Origin: Homarus americanus
Taxonomy: Eukaryota; Arthropoda; Malacostraca; Decapoda; Nephropidae
Reading direction: 5' to 3'
DNA: 64,000 nt
NCBI RefSeq assembly: GCF_018991925.1
Contig: NW_024756914.1
Location: forward strand, 9,961,817-10,025,816
Shown: in pieces, positions 42,559 through 60,963 of the stretch
Position numbering within the stretch: the stretch's first letter is position 1
How the letters are laid out: each line of letters begins with the position of its first letter
Notes under the pieces: model-generated
Databases searched by the model: none
Seen by the model: only the letters and a program-made list of their open reading frames with translations
Told to the model about the DNA's origin: nothing
Position numbers and translations under genes: made by a program

Positions 42559-45286
42559 TTTACATTAGAACATTAAAATGATATATCCACAACTTTTGTG
42601 GTTTCTTGTGTAAATAAACCCTACGGCAGCCAGGTAGTAATAGAGGTCCTGTACCCATCCTAGAGTTTTATCTCTCATAATTTTAATTGGTGATGTAAAA
42701 GTGTAATCACTAACCGTGTTATGTGTTTAAAGTCTTCAGTTGTTGAGGCATAGTCATAATACTGTCATGCCGAGGCTTACTTTAGTATTATAGTTTTTGT
42801 GAACCAGGTGTTGATTATTTTCTATCCCAACCAACAGTTATTTTCGCAAAACTTTCGTGTCTATATTTATGTATTAATTACGCAAGAATTTTCTGGAATG
42901 TATTGCATCATTTTTGTTATGATATACTTATTATTGTAAGACTCAATCAGAATAGAACGTTCTAGAATCTCCCAGGCATCTCTGGGTTATTCTAGGATGT
43001 TCATGAAGCGTCTGAAGAGGCGTACATAAACAGTCGTGGGCTGCCTAGGGGTTAGTCAATCTCTTCTGTTCATGGTGTAAAGACTAAGCCTAACAGAACA
43101 ACTGAAGACAATTGTTGTACAAGTATTGTGGAATTGTTGTGATTAATATAAAGTGAGAAGACTAAGGAATTATACATTGGCAGTGTGCTGACTATATATT
43201 AGAAGTGTGGAGTCCAGCTGTGAGGACATTACCCTGTTCCAGTGTTGTGAAGAATTACTGTTTATTAAAGAAGACTACAGTGCACAAGAGTGTTTCTGTG
43301 ACCTGGTGGAAATCTACCTGCCTGTTGCTTGTCTGTACACTGATACCAATCGTCGGGAAATTACCGGAGACTGGAGGGACAGCCAGTGGTAATTCAACAA
43401 CTCTTGTGAGATATCTACTGCTTCTGTACATACGACCCTGGCTGCTGGTAACCAGTGGTGGAAGCTGGGTAAGCGATGAATGGTCGTAACAATATTATGA
43501 CAACAGAGGTACCCGAGAAATTAAGAATGTGAATTAGTATTTCACAAATTATCACGACTCCACTGTACCTTCAACAATCATCAAGTAAACCTAGATAACC
43601 TGAGAGGAACAAGCATTAATAATATAACTTACAAATTACCATAACTAAAGGCTCCAATTTATTGTAAAATGAATATCATTGTTACATATTTTAAAGATAA
43701 TTTCTGTTATAAAAACTTTATCAGTGATAATTTGAAATAAAATAACAAGTAGAGAAGAGTAAAACATCAATAGTTCGGACATTAGACCTTCAAAACCCCT
43801 GAAAAGTTGGACAATGTCTGCCTTGGTTGGACACCTTTTGTCTAAATCAGATACAGTCATATCATAGTTAATGATCACTGCCACCACTTGCTTTGATGGG
43901 GGTGAGCTCTCAGAAATTTGAGATAGCTCGCATAATTCTGAAAGATCTGATAAATTTATCAAATTTTAAACATTCAACACATACCCCTATAGTATGGGGC
44001 ATCACAGGACTCACTTAGGGATTGGGAAGTGCTACATTAGCTGTAGGGTGTGAGTGTGTGGCTCACTGGCCCCTGCTTTGGTGAAGGTGGTGGACATAAA
44101 TTACTTGGGTCAGCAACTCACCATGTAGGGTCCCTCGGTCCATTATATGTCCCCCATTGTGCACAAGTTGCTGTGTTCTCTGTACTTGGTGTTTTAAAAT
44201 GGATATCCAACTGTAATGTAATAGTGGCTCAAAGTCCCATCAAGGTGCCAAGTAGTAGGTTAGTTTTGTACAAAAAGTAGTACAGTAATTATTGAATTTT
44301 CTGAGCATGATAAAAAAGTGCAGAAAATACAATAAGAATATGGTGTGAAGAAAAGCTTAGTCTATGACATTATTAAGAATATAGACAAGACAAGTGTCTG
44401 CTAATGAACAAGGAAATTGTGTTTCCTCTCAAGAAAATATGAACAAAGGGAAGATGGAGCCACTGTGATGAAGTGCTATTAGCTGGCTGAATATGTGCCT
44501 ACACAGAGTTGAACTCCAGAGTGCTGTTAAGTCAGGCATTTCAGGTATAATTTACAGGTAGCAGAGGCTGGATATATATATCACTCCTGCCAGCACCAGG
44601 TACTCAACCACAAGATGAGTGGTAACCCCCTGAGTACTAACAGAAACACAATGGCATCCCTGTGTGCTATTCTCCAAAGTACAGTATTATAAACAGCAAT
44701 AGGCTCAGCATTCACCAGCTGTATAATTTCAATGAGATGGGACTGTTTTGGTGATCATTAGCCACAAGGGTTTTAAAATACATCATAGTACTGGGAAAAA
44801 AAATCAGAAACCTCTTTTCCTTAGTCGGAATTATTAATGTTCTACAGTGAAACATACACATCTTTTTTTTTTAAATTCCATCCTTTAAATAAACACATTT
44901 CACTCATAATTTTTTGTTTAATAAATTTCCCTACATAGTTCCTGAGACATATTTCTGTTGACCTAATCAACACTAACTAATGACACTGGAAGAACAAAAA
45001 ATCCATTAACTAGTGACAGATGATTCCCACGTGCAGTTATTATGTAAAGTCCCCTTCACTAGTGTGTTTACTGGGCTAGTCATATAAACATTCCACAAAT
45101 CATCATCTTTGAGATATTTGTTTTAATTTGATTCCATAGTATGTTTACTATTGAGAGTTTCTTTGTCAAATGTAAACAAACACGGCTACTGCCAAAACCT
45201 GACGAGCCCCTGTAAACGCATTAGTGAATGGGCCTGTACAGAAGCAGCCAGTAAAAGACCCGAGAGCTAGGTATGTACTTCACATA
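42559..45286. other. No gene seen; 3' flank of the DUF1295 gene
   Basis: AT-rich. The 42905-43500 part has LTR-like traits (TGTTATGAT start, GTAACCAGTGGTGGAAGC near 43450) but no matching second copy. Short frames at 43205-43489 and 44050-44280 are not protein-like. The part near 45286 must contain the 3' UTR of the reductase-like gene. Confidence 0.45.
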
Positions 45287-45435
45287 CTAGCCAAGGAAAG
45301 GTATGAGAATTGGAGTGTTCCTGATGTACGCCTGATACTGTGGAGACAAACCCCACTTCTTACGACCATAACTCTCCAACATGGGAATCCCAGAAACTTG
45401 TGTGATGAGCAGATAATCCATGAGGGGGCACAGAA
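45287..45435 (-). CDS. DUF1295/steroid 5-alpha-reductase-like protein, last coding exon
   Basis: The acceptor TTTTCTCTTCATCAG ends at 45436. The exon starts in phase 1: the leading TT completes a codon begun by the last A of the previous exon (Ile). It then reads LCPLMDYLLITQVSGIPMLE, SYGRKKWGLSPQYQAYIRNT, PILIPFLG and a TAG at 45287-45289. The VSGIP-LE, the KKWG-SPQYQAY and the NTP-LIPFL end are the conserved C-terminus of DUF1295 membrane proteins. It completes an intact frame with the exons at 46743, 49671 and 62450. Confidence 0.92.
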
Positions 45436-46742
45436 CTGATGAAGAGAAAATATTGTTTTTTATTGTTATTTCAAATTTAGGAGGTGACAAAAATACAGTA
45501 AGGTTCTACTTAATAAACAACTTGTGTTCTTGATAAGGTGTTTGAGAGGTGAATTCTTGCTAAACAGGATCCAGTTTACCATGACATTGCATAGTAATGG
45601 TCAAGATGTACACAGGCCCAAAGAATTTCGACCCCAAATCCCAACCTAACAATAATAAACTTGAACAATCATATCATAGTGTAAAATGTAAACTGGTTGT
45701 AGTTGCCCAAAATAAAGATTACGATGCTTGTGTTGGCAGAGCAGTGGTGGAACAGAAAACAACTGCTGAAAAAGTGTACTGGACAGGTTGCCTGCCATTC
45801 CCTCACTGATACAGCAAGACCACTGCCAGCCACTGCCACCACCACTTTCTGCCTCTTGCATTCTTTAGATATTTTTATAGTAAACATAATTTTACTCCTG
45901 CAATCTTCAGAATTTAAAGTTTCAGTAAAATGTGGTTATATCTACCGTCGTAACCCTGTTGATAAAACACTGAGTAAGTCTCTCTCACCCACTAACAGAG
46001 CTGCTTCTCACCACATACCATTCATGTTGATTTAGTTGTGTTTATATAGTTTACAATATTTCTACATTAAACATGACTTTACCTTCGTACTCTTAAGTAC
46101 TGTTGCTAAAATTTGGCAGGGATTACTGTAAACACAGAAGTTTGTGGGTTACAGGTGTATACAATATGTATGTGTATGGGTTAAGATGTACACAACACAG
46201 ACAAGATGATCATAAACTTACTGGTATGTGACAATATGAGTTTAGAAAAGGACAATCATGTGAAAGGTATTTAAGGAAAAATTGCTAAATTGCTCATTAA
46301 ATTCAATACAAGTTTAACAGTCAAATTTTCATTCCCTAAAACATGAAAGTCATTAAACCAAATTCTCATGAGCTGGTTATTCACTAAGTGGGACCTTACT
46401 GTACTGTATTTATAATAAATTGCCTTTGATACTAATACTGTATTTTATATTCAGAGATATTGGGAAAAATATCAGTTTGAGTATGATACAGGTATCCTTG
46501 GGTTAGGGATTAAATAAGTTATACTTGGAGGAGATTATATTACTCAAGCTGTGGGATAAGTTAGGCTTAGACTAGGTTAGCATAAGGTGTAAATTATGTC
46601 AGCTTTGGTTATATTTTAAGTCGGGGGGGGATCAGTGAGTCCCAGTATTGAGATCATGAGAGGAATAATCTATAAGTACACAATTTTCTATACTACAGCC
46701 TCAACTATTGACGAGATATAAAACACTGTTTACTTAACTTAC
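45436..46742 (-). other. Intron 3 (of those visible) of the DUF1295 gene
   Basis: 1,307 bp between donor GTAAGT (from 46742) and acceptor ATCAG (ending 45436), phase 1. No repeat boundaries recognised; the frames at 45597-46035 look random. Confidence 0.85.
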
Positions 46743-46869
46743 TCGTAAGATATTCCCAGCCAGAGAATGTTGAGGAAGCACTGACGTAAAGCCCAAACCA
46801 CAGCAGGATCTCACCAAAATAGTTAGGATGGCGTGACAGAGCCCACAGCCCAGTGTTTATAAACTTGTC
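46743..46869 (-). CDS. DUF1295-family exon with the SRHPNYFGE signature
   Basis: The acceptor ATTTACTAG ends at 46870 and the donor A/GTAAGT starts at 46742. The 127-bp exon starts in phase 0 and ends in phase 1. It reads DKFINTGLWALSRHPNYFGE then ILLWFGLYVSASSTFSGWEY. The G-LW-SRHPNYFGE-L-WxG motif is the strongest family mark, shared with steroid 5-alpha-reductase C-terminal, ICMT-like and sterol-reductase folds, where it contributes to cofactor binding. The host protein is expected in the endoplasmic reticulum membrane. The exon has no internal Met, so ATG-based ORF searches miss it. Confidence 0.95.
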
Positions 46870-47993
46870 CTAGTAAATAAATACAATTGTAGTATTATAA
46901 TAACGATATGAACTTCAAATAAATAAAGAATATATACACAGGTAATAGGTGTCACTCTAGTAGGAGTATCACTTATAGGTCAGCAACATGTGTTAGACAA
47001 CCCCTTACATGGTGGCGACTAGAGAGTTAATCAGCAGAAACTTAAAAGAAATACAAGTTGACAAAAGAAAGAAATAGATTAATACAATAGATGGCTAATA
47101 GATAAATATATGGTGAGCACAAGGTTGACTAACTAATTTAAATAATAGTTTAAAAACATTGTTGAGTGGCTGTAGTTTAATGATGTTCTGGTGGAATGAT
47201 CAATTATGTGTACTAAAAAATAAATAAATGTCAGAAAAAAAAAGACAGACAAGGAACCACCAGGATGAATTTTACTATTAATTAACAGGTAACTACTTTA
47301 AGTGTCCACACAACAATACAAACACTCACATATATGAGGCGCACAGAACCCAATTAGGACAAACACCGGTGTGCATGAAAACAATAAGTATGAAGTCTTT
47401 CCTGTTACTATTTAATTATACAATAACAATGCTACAATCTGCCACATGAATCACTTAAATTTCTTCACTGGTTTCAAAGTTTTGGTAATTTGAAAGTTAA
47501 CAAATTTTTAACTGCATTTTTCTTTGTTTTTAATTTTATGGAGCTTGTCCAACTTCAGTTCTGTGTGCCTCATATATACTCTGGCTTACAACAACAGGAT
47601 ATTTCAAAAGGCATTGTTATAAAAAGGTTAGTGCAGTGGCCAATATGAAGTATTGCACTATTGTTAAAGAGCAGAGCAGGGAAAGTACAGTACAGCACTG
47701 CTTACCCTATAAAAAAATCATTATAAAGATTTATAAATACCATCTCAAAGGCCACCTCATCCTCCAGTCTATATGAAAACCAGCGTGTATTAGCAAGTAC
47801 AGTAGTCATACAGTACTGTATTTCTATTGAATTATATTAATGTACAGAATATTGATGTATTATTTGTGTGTACTGTCAGTAAGTGAGAAAATGGTTCAGT
47901 ACTGGGTCTTGGGACAGGTTGTACAACACACTCATTATGTCACCCAGAGAATGATATGTGAAGAGAAGGAGCTGTTTATGTAACATATAACTA

Positions 47994-48641
47994 CAGTCAA
48001 CCCTCGCTTTACGCGGTCCCACTTTACGCGTTTCCACGTTTACGCGTTTCCACGTTTACGCGGTACCCTGCCGAAACCGGAATGCTCACTTTCCGCGGTG
48101 TGTGTACCCTTTTATGCGGAGAGCGGCGCGAGCAGGGTGCGCACAAGGTCGCCCAGTCATCAAAATATTACCGAGTTCTTCACCCGCCACCCACCATAGC
48201 CGGCCTAAGTCAGTGATAATGATAGTGAGGATATGGACCTATATGGACTTTGAGGGGTTTGACAAAGAGGCCCTGCAAGCCTCTGTGGTGGATAGTGATA
48301 CAATTGATACAAGTGATACAAGTGAGGGCCAATAATCTGACCTCCGCCTCGGAACCAACCCCCCATCCCCGTGTGCCCAGCCATCTTTTCTACTAATGTA
48401 AGTGTTAAAAAACCTAATATTATTGATATTTCTCTTAATTATTAATTGTGTGTGCATACCATCATAAAATTAAGAAGTTATTTTTACTACAACGTAGGTA
48501 TTGTGTCTGAAAAAGTGGAGTTTGGGGGTCGGCCCGGTCTCTATTTCAATTAATCCCATGTTATGTTGTTCATTTTAAGCGTTTCTCACTTTACGCGGGC
48601 CGCCGTGGGTTGAATTAACCGCGTAAAGTGAGGGTTTACTG
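47994..48641 (+). mobile_element. Family-2 Tigger deletion derivative (648 bp)
   Basis: TIRs CAGTCAACCCTCGCTTTACG and inverted GTAAAGTGAGGGTTTACTG, with TA flanks. It keeps both UTRs and the last codons of the transposase (EFF, then EALQASVVDSDTIDTSDTSE and GQ), and lost everything between. It is a non-autonomous relative of 38200-40920. Confidence 0.88.
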
Positions 48642-49061
48642 TACAGTACTTTTTTGTATCTGCAACCAATAACTTTTTTGTTTATTTTTTTTTTTAGGTA
48701 ATGAACCACAAATAGTCAAAACTGTGATGTAAAACCGTGAATGGCAAGGGTTTACTGTAGTATATTTTGATTACAAAATATTGTGCAGTAATGTTTGTAT
48801 AAATAAATACAGCTGTGTGTCTGTCTGACTGCAGTCCATCCTCAAAACATTCACCTGTTCCTGTAAAATTTTTGGGGATGTGCAATTTTGGGGGGAATGA
48901 TAAAATGTGTCTCAATACCTAGAAACCTCTCAAAGCTGGAATGGCTCTGCACCAATTATTCTGGCTACCAGGGAATTACTACACTAGTTGGTCAGAAATT
49001 TCTCTATAATTATATTTTTTATTCATTTAATTATCACTAACTTCTCTAACTCCTCAGGTGG

Positions 49062-49395
49062 AAGTTGTTTGGACTTACTTCCTAGCCCTCTTGGTCCCTG
49101 TTCACCTAGCAGTACAGTAGGTACCTGGTGTAAATCGAAAATTGCGAATTCGTATTCAGGGAAAGTTGTTGGAGCTTCCAATAACTTGATGACATAAACC
49201 ATTGACTCTTCAGGCTTCTACGCCCTTGACTCTTCAGGCTTCTACGCCCTTAATTCGTGAGACATAAAGGCAAGCATGAACTTAGCATGCTTCCCTGTTG
49301 GGCGCTGTAAATGCTTCTGCGCTTCACCTTACACAAGGATGTAGGGGTGTGCCCAATAAATAAATAAAAAAAAAAAAAAAATAAAAAAAAAGCTA
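49062..49395 (+). mobile_element. SINE body, tRNA head lost
   Basis: It shares GTTGTTTGGACTTAC, CTTGGTCCCTGTTCACCTAG, GGAGCTTCCAATAACTTG, two GGCTTCTACGCCCTT copies and CATGCTTCCCTGTTGGGCGC with the SINE at 12190-12525. It ends in CCCAATAAATAAATAAA. No A/B boxes upstream, so it is 5'-truncated, plus an inserted ATCGAAAATTGCGAATTCG segment. Confidence 0.8.
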
Positions 49396-49670
49396 AACAT
49401 TTGTGATTATTTTTCTGATAAACTTTGGATGTTGTAACATTCTGACAACACATCTCTCATGGCATAACAAAAGTGGATGAGTAAAGAGGTACAGTACATA
49501 CAGTAATTCTTTTCTAACAGGTACAGCGTGGTGGGCGGTCAGCAGCCAAAGGTAGGGTGTGTCAAGTAGGCAACATCACAGATTCATTAACAATTCTCTC
49601 CAAATAATCAAATTATTGCAGTTGTCCTACCTTTAGTTATTTTCTTGGTGAGTAATTAGTTAAAACTCAC

Positions 49671-49843
49671 CTTATTAGCGGGGTTGTTTTTGAACACTGT
49701 CTTCTGGTAGTCTGCCACGACTTCAATCAGGAAGCCCATAGCCCAGATGCCCCAACCTATGTAGTCCCTGGTACCCACTGGACGTTGTCTGGGTGACAAC
49801 ACCGCCAACAGACTGGGGAGAATCGTTACCAACACCCACACTC
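49671..49843 (-). CDS. DUF1295-family exon with the EVVADYQK motif
   Basis: The acceptor CTCAACAG ends at 49844 and the donor AAG/GTGAGT starts at 49670. 173 bp. The leading GA completes the Gly codon started by the previous exon, and the exon ends in phase 0. It reads GVWVLVTILPSLLAVLSP, then RDYIGWGIWAMGFLIEVVAD and YQKTVFKNNPANK. G-WxxGF-x-EVVAD-QK-x-FK-x-NP-NK is conserved in DUF1295 proteins. Two membrane helices are apparent. It directly precedes the SRHPNY exon. Confidence 0.95.
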
Positions 49844-49945
49844 CTGTTGAGAGACCACCAGATGAAATGTCTTATTTGTGAATGGTTGAGATGATGTATT
49901 TTTCCATAAGTTAAACATAATCTCATTCACCTACAGTATACAATA

Positions 49946-50818
49946 TATAGTATAGTATAGTATAGTACAAGTATAGTACAAGTATAGTATAGTATAGTAT
50001 AGTATAGTATAGTATAGTATAGTATAGTATAGTATAGTATAGTATAGTATAGTATAGTATAGTATAGTACAAGTATAGTATAGTATAGTATAGTATAGTA
50101 TAGTATAGTATAGTATAGTATAGTATAGTATAGTATAGTATAGTATAGTATAGTATAGTATAGTATAGTACAAGTATAGTATAGTATAGTATAATATAGT
50201 ATAGTACAAGTATAGTATAGTATAGTATAAATATAAAACAAGTACAAATTATGTATGAGTATAGTATGGTAGCAAAATATAATTATAAGTACAAGTATAA
50301 GTATGGTATAGTATAGTATAGTATGGTATAGTATGGTATAGTATAGTATAGTATAGTATGGTATAGTATGGTATGGTATAGTATGGTATAGTATGGTATG
50401 GTATAGTATAGTATAGTATGGTATAGTATGGTATGGTATGGTATTGTATGGTATTGTATAGTATAGTATAGTATGGTATGGTATGGTATAGTATAGTATG
50501 GTATAGTATGGTATGGTATAGTATAGTATAGTATGGTATGGTATGGTATAGTATAGTATAGTATGGTATAGTATGGTATGGTATGGTATAGTATAGTATG
50601 GTATAGTATGGTATGGTATGGTATGGTATAGTATAGTATAGTATAGTATAGTATAGTATAGTATAGTATAGTATAGTATAGTATAGTATAATTACACAAG
50701 TACAGTATAGTATGTATAGTACAAGTATAGTATAGTATAGTATAGTATAGTATAGTATAGTTATAGTATAGTATAGTATATTATAGTATAGTATAGTATA
50801 GTATAGTATGTAGTACTT
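49946..50818. repeat. (GTATA)n pentanucleotide satellite, with GTATG and GTACA variants
   Basis: A run of 5-bp units over about 870 bp. 49946-50220 is nearly pure GTATA with scattered AGTACA units. 50300-50640 is a mosaic of GTATA and GTATG blocks. 50640-50818 is again GTATA. One 60-bp non-repeat interruption lies at 50228-50290. Confidence 0.95.
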
Positions 50819-50824
50819 ACATAT

Positions 50825-53836
<3,012 letters not shown>

Positions 53837-53851
53837 TAGTGTATATGTATG

Positions 53852-53852
<1 letters not shown>

Positions 53853-53936
<84 letters not shown>
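53853..53936. repeat. (TA)n, 84 bp; C2/C3 tail-to-tail junction
   Basis: Pure TA run between two 3' ends. Confidence 0.97.

Positions 53937-57005
<3,069 letters not shown>

Positions 57006-57095
<90 letters not shown>
57006..57095. repeat. (TA)n, 90 bp; C4/C5 tail-to-tail junction
   Basis: Pure TA run. Confidence 0.97.
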
Positions 57096-57099
<4 letters not shown>

Positions 57100-57101
<2 letters not shown>

Positions 57102-57692
57102 CACAGTAGTACTTCAGCTTAACACGTGTCAATAAAACCTACAGGGTACCGTGTTAAGTGAAACTGCAAGCAAGTGAACAACAGAACATATGGGGATTAA
57201 TTCCAATAGAAACTGGCCCGATTCTGAAAACTCCACTTTTTCTGATACAATACTCATGTTCTAGTAAAAATAACATCTTAATTTTATGATGGTACATGCA
57301 ATAATTAATACTTAAGAGAAATAGGAGAACATATTCGCGTTTAATGTCCATTCAAATAATGGACTCCACTCCTCCCTCTTCTCACACACTGCTGCTCCTT
57401 ATCTGAGAAATTTTAAAACCACTAAATTTAATAAATAATACCTCAAACTAAAGTTAGGATACAATATACCTGACATTGCTGGATTCCTTGTAAGACTGAG
57501 AATATTTTAATATAAATGTCATATATTTTGCACAAAAGATAACATATTTACTCAGGAGCAAAACATTACATCTAAAATTCTAGATGTCTAATGCAAAAAT
57601 CTATGATGATTATATTCAAAATGATCACCAAATTGTAAGAATTTGAGCAATGTAAAATTATATTCTGACCAGGCATTTTGTATGAATTTTAC
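57100..57692 (-). mobile_element. Array copy C5 (5' end missing)
   Basis: Begins with GGTACCGTGTTAAGTGAAAC (inverted 3' TIR region) and stops at about 57692, where the orientation flips directly into C6 without a TA tract. Confidence 0.7.
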
Positions 57693-59190
57693 ATTTTTCA
57701 TCATATAACGCTGTGAGTGTCCGCTCGAGAGCTATTTTTAGATTCAGACCAACCCCCACCCGCCAACCCTGCCTGACTGCCTGTTTTGGCTCACTAAATT
57801 CATACAATTACCCAGCCAAATATAATTTACATTGCTGGAATTCTTATAATTTGGTGATCATTTTGAATATAAACAACATATATTTTGCATTAGACATACA
57901 AATTTTAGATAAAAAATTTTCTCAAATTAACTATGTTATCTTTTGTGCAAAATATATGACATTTATATTCAAAATATTCCTGGTCTTACAAGGAATCCAG
58001 CAATATCAATTATATTATCCTAACTTTAGTTTGAGGTATTATTTATTAAAATTTAGTGGTTATCCCACACATCTCCTTGGGACGGTTGGTGGGGGGTGGG
58101 GGGGAGGGAGGGACCGAACGACCATCTGTTACCCTGTGAAGAATTAATTTTTTTTTTATTAACTGAAGATATTTGTTTTAGCTCAAAATCTACAAATTAC
58201 TCGTGTCAGAATATAATTTACATTGCTGGAATTCTTATAATTTGGTGATCATTTTGAATATAAACAACATATATTTTGCATTAAACATACAATTTTTAGA
58301 TAAAAATTGTTCTCTAGGTAATTATGTTATCTTTTGTCCAAAATATATGACATTTATATTCAAAATATTCCTGGTCTTACAAGGAATCCAGCAATGTCAA
58401 TTGTATTATCCTAACTTTAATCTGAGGTATTATTTAATACTAAATGTTAAAAAGTCTTGAATGGAGGATTGGTGGGGGGAGGGTTGGGACTGACCACGCG
58501 GTTGGAAGAGGGGGGGAAGGCAAGGTGGGGTACTTTGATTGACAGATAGTGTCGAAGAATATTTTTTTTTTTTTATTAACTGAAGATATTTGTTTTAGCT
58601 CATAAAATTCATACAAATTATCCGGCCAGAATATAATTTACATTGCTGGAATTTTTACAATTTGCTGATCATTTTGAATATAAACATCATAGATTTCTGC
58701 AAATGGCACACAAATTTTTAGATGTAAAGTTTATTCTGAGTAAATATAAGTTATCTTTTTGTGAAAATATAGACATTTATATTCAAAATATCTCTTATCT
58801 TACAAGGAATCCAGCAACAAGCCAATTATATTATCCCAACTTAGTTTGAGGAATTATTTATTACTATACCTGCCTTCCCAAAATTTCTCAGAGGGAAGGG
58901 CCAGTGAGTGTAGTGTGAGAAGAGGGGGAGGGAGTTGAGTCCATTATTTGAATGGACATTAACTTGGCGACTGTATTTCTCTATTTCTCTTAAGTATTAA
59001 TTGTGTGCATGTACCATCATAAAATTAAGATGTTATTTTTACTACAACATAGTTATGTGTCTTCAAAAAGTGGAGTTTGGGGGTCGGGCTGGGTTCTATT
59101 GGAATTAATCCCATATGTTCTGTTATTCACTTAATATGTTAATTTAACGGGACCCGTCTGAATTCGTTGACTGCTAAGTAAGTAAGGCCA
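57693..59190 (+). mobile_element. Array copy C6
   Basis: Begins inside the 5' UTR (CGCTGTGAGTGTCCGCTCGA), contains three internal units and ends at TTGACTGCTAAGTAAGTAAG. Confidence 0.75.
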
Positions 59191-59194
59191 ACCA

Positions 59195-59765
59195 GTATCT
59201 AAAAATTTTATGTCTAATGCAAAATATATGATGTTTATATTCAAAATGATCAAATTGTAAGAATTCAGCAATGTAAATTATATTCTGGCTGGGTAATTTG
59301 TATGAATTTTATGAGCTAAAATAAAAATCTTCAGTTAATAAAAAAAATAAATATTCTTCACACATGCCAGATGGTCGGTCGCCGGTCCCTCCCTCCCTCC
59401 CCACCCCCCACCAACCGTCCCTACTAGATAAATGTGTGGGAATACCAGACTGTTTACCTTTTTAGTAATAAATAATAAATCAGACTAAAGTTAGGATAAT
59501 ATAATTGACATTGCTGGATTCCTTGTAAGACCAGGAATATTTTGAATATAAATATCATATATTTTGCACAAAAGATAACATATTTACTCAAGAGTAAACA
59601 TTATATCTAAAATTTGTATGTCTAATGCAAAATCTATGATGTTTATATCAAAATGATCATCAAATTGTAAGAATTCCAGCAATGTAAATTATATTCTGGC
59701 CGGATAATTTGAATGAATTTTATGAGCTAAATAAAAAAATTATACTTCACCGTGTTAAGGGGTAC
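59195..59765 (-). mobile_element. Array copy C7 (partial)
   Basis: Starts in mid-unit (TCTAAAAATTTTATGTC) and runs to GAATTTTATGAGCTAAATAA, close to the assembly gap. Confidence 0.65.
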
Positions 59766-59832
59766 ACCCACCGCGGAATGTGAGCATCCTGGGTTCTGAG
59801 GAAAACCAGCGAACGTGGAATGTGGGACCGCC

Positions 59833-59932
59833 NNNNNNNNNNNNNNNNNNNNNNNNNNNNNNNNNNNNNNNNNNNNNNNNNNNNNNNNNNNNNNNNNNNN
59901 NNNNNNNNNNNNNNNNNNNNNNNNNNNNNNNN
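59833..59932. other. Assembly gap, 100 N
   Basis: Exactly 100 N, a conventional placeholder, so the real distance is unknown. It falls between the array and a pentanucleotide satellite. Confidence 0.99.
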
Positions 59933-60540
59933 AATGCACAGCACAGTACAGTTACAGTACAGACAGTACAAGTACAGCTCAGTACAGTACAGTACACAGT
60001 ACAGCACAGTACAGCACAGTACCAGCACAGCACAGCACACACACAGTACAGCACAGCACAGGACAGTATAGTACAGTACAGTACAGTACAGTACAGTACA
60101 GCACAGCACAGTACAGCACAGCACAGTACAGCACAGCACATTACAGCACAGTACAGTACAGTACAGTACAGTACAGTACAGTACAGTACAGTACAGTACA
60201 GTACAGTACAGTACAGTACAGTACAGTACAGTACAGTACAGTACAGTACAGTACAGTACAGTACAGTACAGTATAGTATAGTATAGTATAGTATAGTATA
60301 GTATAGTATAGTATAGTATAGTATAGTACAGTACAGTACAGTACAGTATAGTATAGTATAGTATAGTACAGTATAGTATAGTATAGTATAGTATAGTATA
60401 GTATAGTATAGTACAGTACAGTATAGTATAGTATAGTATAGTATAGTATAGTATAGTATAGTATAGTATAGTATAGTATAGTATAGTACTGTATAGTATA
60501 CTATACTATACTATACTATAGTATAGTATAGTATAGCATA
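59933..60540. repeat. (GTACA)n to (GTATA)n pentanucleotide satellite
   Basis: 59933-60150 mixes AGCACA and GTACA units, 60150-60270 is pure GTACA, then blocks of GTATA and GTACA alternate. Near 60497-60525 the orientation appears inverted (TACTATACTATACTATAC), forming a small palindrome. Confidence 0.95.
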
Positions 60541-60963
60541 GCCTTAAATAATAATAAAAATCACATCTTCTTCTTTTTGTTGTAATGAAGTTTCATTTAC
60601 AATTTTGATCAACAACTTGAGATCCCAAGAAAAATGAAGAAGAAAATTTAGCACAATTTATGGAGCTGAGAAGACACACACTTCAAAGAGATGCTCTTGT
60701 CTACAGTATGTGTGTCATGTATGAACACATAAACTTATCACCAAGAAACTTATAATTTCATGTTGATGCTACCAAACAATACAATCATTATACATTGTCC
60801 ACAACCGTGTGTACTGTACAGTCAACATAAAAATGGTCTGCACTCCCAGGTCTGACGGCCTTCACAGCGATTACTGAGTGAGGTCGTGTTCATTTGATAA
60901 GGATGGTACTTGGATTATAAATGAATGTTGCTCAGTATTCTTGGTCCAGTGTGTCAGTTCATA
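60541..60963. other. No gene seen
   Basis: Unique AT-rich intronic sequence without a recognised element. Confidence 0.5.

Larger units (their letters stand above)
46870..49670 (-). other. Intron 2 (of those visible) of the DUF1295 gene
   Basis: 2,801 bp between GTGAGT (from 49670) and TTTACTAG (ending 46870), phase 0. It contains a Tigger-derived MITE (47994-48641) and a SINE body (49062-49395). Confidence 0.9.

Noticed and set aside
42905..43500. Possible solo LTR (TGTTATGAT start, GTAACCAGTGG near a putative primer-binding site)
   Set aside because: No convincing TG...CA pair, no duplicated flank and no second copy in the window.
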